Positions 1 through 7,085 of a stretch of 8,923 bases of DNA are shown piece by piece; positions within the stretch are counted from its first letter, which is position 1, and each line of letters opens with the position of its first letter. The stretch comes from Clostridia bacterium (GTDB lineage: Bacteria; Bacillota_E; RBS10-35; JAJYVN01): NCBI GenBank assembly GCA_027335545.1, contig DAHWHV010000233.1, forward strand, positions 1 through 8,923, read 5' to 3'. Made by a program: the position numbers and the translations under genes. The notes beneath the pieces were generated by a model. That model was not told the DNA's origin and did not search any database. It saw only the letters and a program-made list of their open reading frames with translations.

Positions 1-1642
<1,642 letters not shown>

Positions 1643-1650
<8 letters not shown>

Positions 1651-2632
1651 CTTCCCCGACGTTCGGCTCAGGCGCCTGCGTTCCACCCCGACCCTGCGGG
1701 CCCTGGTGCGGGAGACGGCGCTCGCGCCCGAGCAGCTGATCTACCCGCTGTTCATGGTGCCCGGCAGCGGCGTTCGCCGCGAGATCTCCTCCCTCCCGGG
1801 GCAGTTCCACCTCAGCCCGGACGCCACGGTCGCCGAGGCCCAGGCCGCGGCCGCCGAGGGCATCGGTGCCTTCCTGCTCTTCGGCCAACCGGCGGCGGGG
1901 ACCAAGGACGCCGCCGGCAGCGGGGCCTGGGCGGCGGACGGGGCCGTGCAGCAGGCCCTGCGGGCCCTGCGGCGCGCCGCGCCGGAGGCGCTGCTCATCA
2001 GCGATGTGTGCCTCTGCGCCTACACCAGCGCCGGCCATTGCGGGGTCGTCGCCCCCGACGGACGGGGGGTCGACAACGACGCCACCCTGCCCCTGTTGGC
2101 GCGGGTGGCCGTCTCCCACGCGGAGGCCGGCGCCGATCTGGTGGCCCCCTCGGACATGATGGACGGCCGCGTCGGTGTTCTGCGCGCGGCGCTGGACCGC
2201 GCCGGGTTGACGCAGACCGGAATCCTGGCCTACGCCGCCAAGTTCGCCTCCGCCTTCTACGGCCCGTTCCGCGACGCGGAGGATTCGGCCCCCGCCTTCG
2301 GGGATCGGACCACCTACCAGCTCGACCCCGCCAACCGCCGCCAGGCCCTGCGCGAGGTGGCGCTCGACCTGGACGAGGGCGCCGATCTGGTCATGGTCAA
2401 GCCCGCCCTGGCCTACCTGGACGTGCTGGCCGCGGTGCGCGCCGCCACCGCGGCCCCCGTGGTCGCCTATAACGTCAGCGGCGAGTACGCCATGGTGCGC
2501 GCGGCCGAGCGCGCCGGCTGGGCGGACGGGGCCGCGCTGGCCCTCGAGATCCTGCTGGCGATCCGGCGCGCCGGGGCCGATGCGATCATCACCTACCACG
2601 CGCGGGAGGTGGCCCGGGCCCTGCGGGCGTGA
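1643..2632 (+). CDS. hemB: Porphobilinogen synthase (delta-aminolevulinic acid dehydratase)
   Basis: HemB condenses two 5-aminolevulinate molecules to porphobilinogen in the cytoplasm, an early step shared by heme, siroheme and cobalamin. From the ATG at 1643 the protein has 329 residues, normal for the family. The metal site DVCLCAYTSAGHCG gives three cysteines (C123, C125, C133), the zinc-type arrangement. Both Schiff-base lysines are present: K200 in YAAKFAS and K253 in MVKPAL. Other family blocks are VDNDATLPLLA, APSDMMDGRV, FYGPFRDAEDSAP, YQLDPANRR and AYNVSGEYAM, so the gene looks intact. An alternative ATG lies nine bases upstream at 1634. I prefer 1643 because MASFPDVRLRRLR matches the usual N-terminus and a GGGG stretch sits nine bases upstream. 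The start overlaps the cobA-hemD stop (TAG at 1648-1650), which suggests translational coupling. No further heme gene follows. Confidence 0.96.
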
Positions 2633-2854
2633 GGCGGCCCAGGGGACCCGGGTGCGGGGGGCTCGCGGGTGGAGCCACTCGACCCAGCGGGAGTGCGGTG
2701 TCCACTCGGGGCCCCTGCCACCCGCGTGTCTGGCCTCGTGTCCGCGGCCTTGGCGGGCCTCGTCCAGGCGGCCTGCGCCGCCTCCGCTCCCGCGCGCGCG
2801 AGCAGGAGCAAGAGGCTGACGAGCCACGGCTTCGCCGGGGCGATCACGCTGGTG

Positions 2855-2897
2855 GTGCCACTTTACCTAGGCGCGGCCCGGCGCCCGAGCGTGGCAC
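2855..2897. terminator. Nested inverted repeat, possible terminator of the heme block or operator
   Basis: The outer arms GTGCCAC (2855-2861) and GTGGCAC (2891-2897) are perfectly complementary. Inside them, GGCGC (2870-2874) pairs with GCGCC (2881-2885) around a six-base loop. There is no T-run after it, and it lies over 200 bases past the hemB stop. It is therefore not a classical intrinsic terminator, and a regulator-binding palindrome is an alternative. Confidence 0.25.
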
Positions 2898-3068
2898 TCT
2901 CGCGCGGGCCTGTGCCCCCGCCTCCGCGCGGGGACGGCTCCGCCCCCCGTTCCCAGCAAGACCTGCCCGGACCCGCCCGGTCACGCCGCGAATCACCTCC
3001 CCCCCGCCACAGGAACACCCGCCGCTTCACCGAATGGGTGGCCGTTTCATTTGTGAAGTTGTAGCACC

Positions 3069-3074
3069 AGGGGG
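3069..3074 (+). promoter_or_regulatory. Ribosome-binding site that fixes the start of the substrate-binding protein
   Basis: AGGGGG sits seven bases before the ATG at 3082. That ATG is followed at once by a Tat-type lipoprotein signal peptide. This decides against the much earlier in-frame starts in the long open frame that begins at 2629. Confidence 0.6.
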
Positions 3075-3081
3075 TGGGAAG

Positions 3082-4563
3082 ATGACCCGTGTCCTGTCTC
3101 GTCGTGGGCTCCTCCGCAGCGGGGTGGCGGCCGCGGCCGTGGTGACGGCGGCGGGCGTCGCGGGGTGCGCCCAATCCGCGAGCGCCGTCCAGTCCAGCAG
3201 TGCGAGCCAGCTGGCCCCGAGGGTGCAGAAGCCGAAGATCGTTCTGGGCATGCGGGCCTGGGGCGTCGGCTCCGGGGCGGCCGGCAGCCCGCAGGTGATC
3301 AATTCACTGCTCTATCAGAAGACCGAGCCGTGGCGGGCTAAGCACAAGGGCGTGGACATCAATATTATCGAGAACACCGGCGGTCCGCAGGGGGTGATCG
3401 CCTCGATCATCGCTGGCAGCGGTCCGGACATCTACCACTCCTGGCATCCAGGAATCATCTTCGCGGAGCAGGGCTATGCCGCGGATCTACGCCCCTACCT
3501 GAAGCAGTATAACGCCAACCTCTCCGTGTTCAACAAGGCGCAGATGGACCTCTTCATCCTCGCGGACGGCAGCATCCGCGCCCTGCCCTACTACCTGGGG
3601 ACGCAGACCATGGCCGTCTGCGAGGGCATGCTGGACCAGTTGGGCCTGCAGTACCCGGCGCCGAATTGGACGTTCCAGGACTACGCGGCGCTCTGCACGG
3701 CCGTGGCCCGCAGCGGCAAGTTCAAGACCGGCAGCCACAGCCAGCCCGTCTACGGGGGCAACTACGGCCTCGGCAACCTCGGGGCGCCCACGGGCTACCT
3801 ACCGCCCAACTGCATCCTGCAGGGCTTCGGCGGCAGCTACGTGGCGGCGGGGAACCAGGCCAAGTGCAACCTGGACTCCCCGGGCGCCGTCGAGGCGGTG
3901 GGCTGGGCCATCAACCTCGCCTGGAACAAGATCCTCGCCGGCCCCGGCGCCGCCGCCAACTTCGGGACCACGCTGGCCATGACCTGGGCCCCGTCGTTCT
4001 TCCTGCCGCAGGCGGCCACGGGGTGGCGCAGCCTGAAGTGGCGCTATTACAACATGCCCTCCTTCCCGCTCACCGGCCCGGTGACCGGGGCCACGGAGGA
4101 CCTCTGGGCGATGAACCCGCACACCAAGCACCCCAGCCTTGCCTGGGACCTGCTGCACTGGTGCACGTTCGAGCCGTCCTGGCAGGTGGCCCAGATGGAG
4201 ATCTTCCTCCTGTCCCCGGCCCTCTCCAGCCTCTGGGACCACTGGCTCACGTATGTGCCCCAGATCGCGCCGCCGCTGGCCAACAAGAACCTGGCGGCCT
4301 TCGCCACGCTGGCCAGGAACAACCACGCCTACCCGCAGCAGTTCTTCCGCTACAGCGACCCCTCGGCGGAGAACCTGATCAACGCCTGGGGTCAGAAGAT
4401 CTGGAACAAGCAGATCGGCGTCCATGGTGGCCTGACGCAGTTGACGGCGCAGGTCGACGCCATGGAGAGCACGGGTGGGCTGCTGGCCCAGAACGGGACG
4501 GCCATCGCCAAGAGCTTCCCGGTCCAGGGCTCGGCCATCGCCGCCGTCCAGCCCGGGCTCTGA
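3082..4563 (+). CDS. ABC transporter substrate-binding lipoprotein, sugar type (family 1), Tat-type signal
   Basis: This 493-residue extracytoplasmic solute-binding protein should be lipid-anchored outside the membrane and deliver a ligand, probably a carbohydrate, to an ABC importer. The N-terminus has a twin-arginine motif (SRRGLLR, 6-12), a hydrophobic stretch (14-27) and a lipobox VAGC with lipidated Cys29. A Ser/Ala/Gln linker follows to about 45. Mature-domain features typical of sugar-binding proteins are AGSGPDIYHSW (111-121) with FAEQGYAADLRPYL (127-140), ALPYYLGTQTMAVCEGMLDQ (167-186), WTFQDYAAL (196-204), NLDSPGAVEAVGWAI (263-277) and a late TEDLWAMNPHTKHPSLAWDLL block (338-358). 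The protein is rich in Trp and Tyr, as expected for sugar stacking. No permease or ATPase gene is adjacent in the window, so it is an orphan here and must share or borrow a transporter. The true ligand cannot be read from the sequence. Confidence 0.88.
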   Translation: MTRVLSRRGLLRSGVAAAAVVTAAGVAGCAQSASAVQSSSASQLAPRVQKPKIVLGMRAWGVGSGAAGSPQVINSLLYQKTEPWRAKHKGVDINIIENTGGPQGVIASIIAGSGPDIYHSWHPGIIFAEQGYAADLRPYLKQYNANLSVFNKAQMDLFILADGSIRALPYYLGTQTMAVCEGMLDQLGLQYPAPNWTFQDYAALCTAVARSGKFKTGSHSQPVYGGNYGLGNLGAPTGYLPPNCILQGFGGSYVAAGNQAKCNLDSPGAVEAVGWAINLAWNKILAGPGAAANFGTTLAMTWAPSFFLPQAATGWRSLKWRYYNMPSFPLTGPVTGATEDLWAMNPHTKHPSLAWDLLHWCTFEPSWQVAQMEIFLLSPALSSLWDHWLTYVPQIAPPLANKNLAAFATLARNNHAYPQQFFRYSDPSAENLINAWGQKIWNKQIGVHGGLTQLTAQVDAMESTGGLLAQNGTAIAKSFPVQGSAIAAVQPGL

Positions 4564-4576
4564 GACGACGCCGGGC

Positions 4577-4589
4577 GGGGGGGGGGGGG
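4577..4589 (+). repeat. Homopolymer of 13 G acting as the ribosome-binding site of the glycosylase gene
   Basis: Thirteen consecutive G lie eight bases before the ATG at 4598. Together with GGG at 4573-4575 and the G-runs at 4591-4593, 4600-4604, 4606-4610 and 4613-4615, they make a dense G-quadruplex-prone stretch on the transcript strand. Tracts like this are prone to replication slippage and to sequencing length errors. Because the tract lies before the start codon, length changes would alter ribosome-binding spacing rather than the reading frame. Confidence 0.85.
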
Positions 4590-4597
4590 CGGGCCTG

Positions 4598-5218
4598 ATG
4601 GGGGCGGGGGACGGGCGGCAGCCTCCCCCGCCCCGCCCCGTCCCGGGCCCGGGGTGGGTCCCGCTGCTCCGCCCCGGGTTGGACGTCGTCTTTGTCGGCT
4701 TCAACCCCAGCCCCGTCGCCGCGGCCCTCGGCCACTACTACGCCAATCCCCGCAACCGCTTCTGGCAACTCCTGGCCGACTCCGGCCTCACCCCGGTGCC
4801 CCTGCTGCCCGCGGACGACCAGCGGCTGCTCGCTTTCGGTTGCGGCCTCACGGACGTCGTCGAACGGCCGACACCGGGTTCGGCGGAGCTCCGGGCAGAC
4901 GAACTGCGCGCCGGTGCCGCGGGGGTCCGCGCCCGCCTCGCCCAGGCGGCCCCGCGCTTCGCGGCCTACACGGGCAAGGGCGTCTACGCCGCGGTGGCGG
5001 GGGTGGCCGGCGCGGCCTACGGCCCCCAAGCCGGCGCGGCCGTCCCGGGGGTACGCGACTTCGTCCTCCCGTCCCCCAGCGGTCGGAGCGGGCTTGCGTG
5101 GACGGAGAAGCTGCGCTGGTACCGGGCCCTGGCGGAGGCGCTGGGCAGGGCGGGGGGGCCGGCGACGGCCTCGGGCGCCGGTCCCGGCCCAGGGGGCCCG
5201 CCGCGCGGCGCGGGCTAG
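4598..5218 (+). CDS. mug: Mug/TDG-type (family 2) mismatch-specific uracil/thymine DNA glycosylase
   Basis: This 206-residue base-excision repair enzyme is predicted to remove uracil or related bases from mispairs with guanine in duplex DNA, leaving an abasic site. After a Pro/Gly-rich lead (1-22), the core starts at LLRPGLDVVFVG. It has the water-activating motif GFNPS (34-38, Asn36; GINPG in E. coli Mug), then HYYANPRNRFWQLL (46-59) for base binding, CGLTDVVERPT, YTGKGVYAAVAG, and the minor-groove intercalation loop LPSPSGRSG (about 157-165; NPSGLSR in Mug). The last 30 or so residues are low-complexity Gly/Pro/Ala. The open frame extends upstream to 4475, but that part overlaps the substrate-binding protein out of frame and is a shadow. 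The ATG at 4598 follows a G13 tract that serves as ribosome-binding site. The gene begins 34 bases after the substrate-binding protein stop, so co-transcription is possible although the functions are unrelated. Confidence 0.85.
   Translation: MGAGDGRQPPPPRPVPGPGWVPLLRPGLDVVFVGFNPSPVAAALGHYYANPRNRFWQLLADSGLTPVPLLPADDQRLLAFGCGLTDVVERPTPGSAELRADELRAGAAGVRARLAQAAPRFAAYTGKGVYAAVAGVAGAAYGPQAGAAVPGVRDFVLPSPSGRSGLAWTEKLRWYRALAEALGRAGGPATASGAGPGPGGPPRGAG
4601..4634 (+). promoter_or_regulatory. Very stable hairpin at the start of the mug coding region
   Basis: GGGGCGGGGGA (4601-4611) is perfectly complementary to TCCCCCGCCCC (4624-4634) with a 12-base loop. The stem starts one base after the ATG triplet. 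The C-rich arm (extended by CGCCCC to about 4640) could instead pair with the upstream G13 tract and cover the ribosome-binding site. This suggests translation control or attenuation from the upstream gene. No T-run follows, so a classical terminator is unlikely. Confidence 0.4.
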
Positions 5219-5329
5219 CCCAGGGGGCCGAGGCAAAAAACGCCGACGGAAGCCGGAAGAAACCCCAAGGGACCAGGACCACGACCCGGCCGTCCACCTC
5301 CGGGCACCAGAAGAAGACGGGGCTTTGGG

Positions 5330-5653
5330 ATGCGCCTCTGGGTCAGTGACGCCAGTCCCATCATCGCCCTGTCGTGGATCGGCGCCACCCGCCTGCTGGT
5401 CGACGTGCTGGGCACCGTCTTGGTGCCCGAGGCCTTCCGGGAGGAGGTCGGCGCCGTGCCCGAGGGCGCGGCGCCGCGCCTTTCTCGGTCAGCGCCTCGT
5501 AGAGCCAACGCCCACTCCTGGCATCGACCGTGTCGCCCTGCGCACCGGCGGCGCCCTCCGCCCCCCTGCAGCCCCCGGACCGCGAGCCGCCCGGCACCTC
5601 CGGGCCCGTGGTGCATGCGCCCGTGGACGGCTTGGCATCCTTGGGGGGAGTGA
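5330..5653 (+). pseudogene. Truncated PIN-like toxin (DUF3368-type), N-terminal remnant
   Basis: The reading frame from the ATG at 5330 encodes 107 residues, of which only about the first 47 (to about 5470) look like a real protein. VSDASPIIALSWIG (5-18) carries the catalytic Asp7 of PIN-like ribonucleases. The pattern LLVDVLGTVLVPEAFREEV (22-40) with Glu39 matches the start of DUF3368/VapC-like toxins. After about residue 47 the translation becomes Arg/Pro-rich and composition-driven. The remaining PIN core, including the later acidic residues, is missing from all three + frames nearby. No antitoxin (UPF0175-type) gene is visible in the 111 bases upstream. I read it as the debris of a toxin-antitoxin locus lost by deletion. 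A short functional protein is unlikely because two of the usual metal-binding positions are absent. Confidence 0.6.
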
Positions 5654-5684
5654 ACCGGCCCGCCGCCGGCTGGAGGGATGCCCG
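5471..5684. other. Non-coding stretch after the PIN remnant
   Basis: No reading frame here looks like a gene on either strand. A 7-bp inverted repeat, GGCGCCG (5450-5456) and CGGCGCC (5469-5475), lies exactly where the PIN homology stops and could mark the deletion junction or a hairpin. The 111-base stretch 5219-5329 before the remnant is also without a recognisable gene; it contains only an A6 run (5235-5240) and a basic-looking random translation. Confidence 0.5.
5672..5677 (+). promoter_or_regulatory. Ribosome-binding site that decides the TTG start of the GH18 gene
   Basis: GGAGGG lies seven bases before the TTG at 5685, an ideal spacing. The ATG at 5678-5680 directly after it is in another frame and too close to be used. 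Upstream in the GH18 frame there is no lipoprotein signal or comparable site. Confidence 0.75.
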
Positions 5685-6962
5685 TTGCGTCCGCCCCGCA
5701 AGACCGTTTCGCTGCTGCTGGTCTCCGCCATGGGCCTGCTGGCCGCCTGTGGCCCGGCGCCACGCCCGATGCCCGGTCCCGGTGCCCCGCTCCGGGTCAC
5801 CGTCTTCGCGACCAACCACCACCTGGCCCCCGGCCATCCGCTCATGCCGCTCCTGGCCGCCAACGCCCCGGGGATCGCGGCCCTGGCCCCTCTCTGGTAC
5901 AAGGTCGCCGCCAACGGCAGCGTCACCGACACCAGCGTGGCGGCCACCAAGGCCTGGGCGGCGGCCCACCACATCGCCCTGACCCCGCTGGTGATCAACG
6001 GGGGCGGCGGCAGCGCGTTCCTGATCCACGCGGCGGCCCGCGCGCGGGCGGTCTCCAACCTGGCGGCCATTCTCAAGAGCCAGCCCTACACCGGGTTGAA
6101 CATCGACTTCGAGTTGCTCAAGACGGCGGCCCGCAGCGGCCTGACGAGTTTCGAGACGGGCCTCTACGCCCAAGCCAAGGCCATGGGCAAGACGATCACC
6201 GTCGACCTGATCCCCGCCCACAGCCGGCGCGGCTTGCGCTACGCCTACGACTTCGCGGCCCTGGCCAAGAACAGCACGGACGTGGTCCTCATGACCTACG
6301 ACGCCCACGACAACACCTCCAAGCCGGGGCCGATCGCCCCGCTGGCCTGGGTGCAGCAGGACGTGCGCCAAGCCCTGTCCGCCGGCGTCCCCAAGGACAA
6401 GCTCGTCGTGGGCATCGCCGACTACGGCTACGACTGGGCCGGCAGCACCAAGGGCAGCACCGTCGGACTGAAGCAGGCCGAGGCGCTGCTGACCAAGGAG
6501 CACGCCACACTCAAGCGCAACCGCAACGGTTCACCCCACTTCACCTACACCAAGGGCGGCACGCGGCACATCGTCTGGTATGAGGACAGCACGTCCGTTG
6601 TGCACAAGATCGCCTACGCGCGGCAGCTCGGGGTCAAGGGCCTGGCCCTGTGGCGGGCGGGCTACGAGACGGCCGCCTACTGGAAGGCCGTGCGGGCCGC
6701 GGCGGGCACGGCCGGTGGGGGCGGCGCCCCCATGGCCACTCCGAGTGCGGCACCCAGCGCCCCGTCGAGCGCGGCTAGCCCGGCGGGCGGGGGTGGCTCC
6801 GGCACGGTCGCCGGGGGGGCCAGCGGCCAGGGCGCTTCCTCCGCCTCATCTGCCTCATCGGGCGCCTCCACCCCTTCCGGCTCGTCGGCCTCGGGTACCT
6901 CGGGCACCTCCGCCTCGGGGGCCGCGGGTGGCTCCGCCGGTTCGAGCTCGGCCGTCGGTTGA
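5685..6962 (+). CDS. Glycoside hydrolase family 18 lipoprotein (YaaH/SleL-like) with Ser/Gly/Ala-rich tail
   Basis: This 425-residue lipoprotein is predicted to act on an N-acetylglucosamine-containing glycan outside the cell. The TTG start gives a lipoprotein signal: MRPPRK, hydrophobic VSLLLVSAMGLLAA, lipobox LAAC with Cys22. The GH18 domain spans about 36-338. The catalytic segment TGLNIDFE (136-143) holds Asp141 and the acid/base Glu143. MTYDAHD (203-209) with PLAWVQQDV and GIADYGYDW (243-251), then HFTYTKGGTRHIVWYED (285-301) and a final ALWRAGYE (321-328), follow the order of spore-hydrolase-type GH18 proteins such as B. subtilis YaaH. Those proteins hydrolyse spore cortex or wall glycan and usually carry LysM repeats; none is present here. 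Residues 341-425 are a low-complexity Gly/Ser/Ala/Thr tail. Position 136 is Thr where many GH18 enzymes have the first Asp of DxxDxDxE. The substrate is not readable: peptidoglycan or chitin-like glycan are both possible. Confidence 0.87.
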   Translation: MRPPRKTVSLLLVSAMGLLAACGPAPRPMPGPGAPLRVTVFATNHHLAPGHPLMPLLAANAPGIAALAPLWYKVAANGSVTDTSVAATKAWAAAHHIALTPLVINGGGGSAFLIHAAARARAVSNLAAILKSQPYTGLNIDFELLKTAARSGLTSFETGLYAQAKAMGKTITVDLIPAHSRRGLRYAYDFAALAKNSTDVVLMTYDAHDNTSKPGPIAPLAWVQQDVRQALSAGVPKDKLVVGIADYGYDWAGSTKGSTVGLKQAEALLTKEHATLKRNRNGSPHFTYTKGGTRHIVWYEDSTSVVHKIAYARQLGVKGLALWRAGYETAAYWKAVRAAAGTAGGGGAPMATPSAAPSAPSSAASPAGGGGSGTVAGGASGQGASSASSASSGASTPSGSSASGTSGTSASGAAGGSAGSSSAVG

Positions 6963-6977
6963 CGGGGTCCGCGGCGC

Positions 6978-7001
6978 GGCGCCCCGCCGCGGCGGGGTGC
7001 C
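6978..7001. terminator. Strong GC hairpin after the GH18 stop, between convergent genes
   Basis: GGCGCCCCGCCG pairs with CGGCGGGGTGCC (one G-T wobble), effectively a 10-bp stem with a four-base loop, starting 16 bases past the GH18 stop. It lies between convergent genes, so it could halt transcription from either side. There is no T-run, as is common in very GC-rich genomes. Confidence 0.45.
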
Positions 7002-7022
7002 GTCGTCCCCCGCCCGGACACC

Positions 7023-7044
7023 GCGCCACCGCCCTTGGTGGCGC
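7023..7044. terminator. Second hairpin between GH18 and recJ
   Basis: GCGCCACC (7023-7030) and GGTGGCGC (7037-7044) form a perfect 8-bp stem with a six-base loop. It is 42 bases beyond the recJ stop on the - strand and so could terminate recJ transcripts. Like the neighbouring hairpin, it lacks a T-run. Confidence 0.45.
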
Positions 7045-7085
7045 TGCTGCCGGAGCCACCAGGGAGGGGCCCCGCAGCGTCCCGC

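Larger units (their letters stand above)
2633..3081. other. Intergenic region between hemB and the substrate-binding protein gene, no convincing gene
   Basis: The + frame is open from 2629 into the next gene, but its translation up to 3081 is compositionally random (Pro/Arg/Gly-rich) and matches nothing I recognise. The stretch holds a nested inverted repeat (2855-2897). It also holds a - strand GTG-initiated reading frame from 2847 whose first 35-40 codons look like a signal peptide. A relatively AT-rich segment (about 3024-3064) just before the next gene is a plausible promoter zone. I could not pick out a convincing -35/-10 pair. Confidence 0.6.

Noticed and set aside
2629..3081. Upstream extension of the substrate-binding protein frame
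   Set aside because: The frame is open, but the sequence is compositionally random, and a Tat lipoprotein signal with a ribosome-binding site begins at 3082.
5219..5245. A6 run (5235-5240) as a T-run terminator for the - strand
   Set aside because: There is no hairpin on the correct side and no - strand gene that would end there.
5480..5570. - strand peptide containing RSGRWLYEALTEKG as a gene fragment
   Set aside because: It is short, has no start or ribosome-binding site, and I recognise no family. Chance coding-like composition is enough to explain it.
4692..5684. Upstream extension of the GH18 frame through the glycosylase gene
   Set aside because: It overlaps mug in another frame and encodes no known domain. 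The lipoprotein signal starting at TTG 5685 marks the real start.
5678..6583. ATG-initiated frame starting just after GGAGGG
   Set aside because: It is out of frame with the GH18 domain, has no motif, and its ATG directly abuts the ribosome-binding site.
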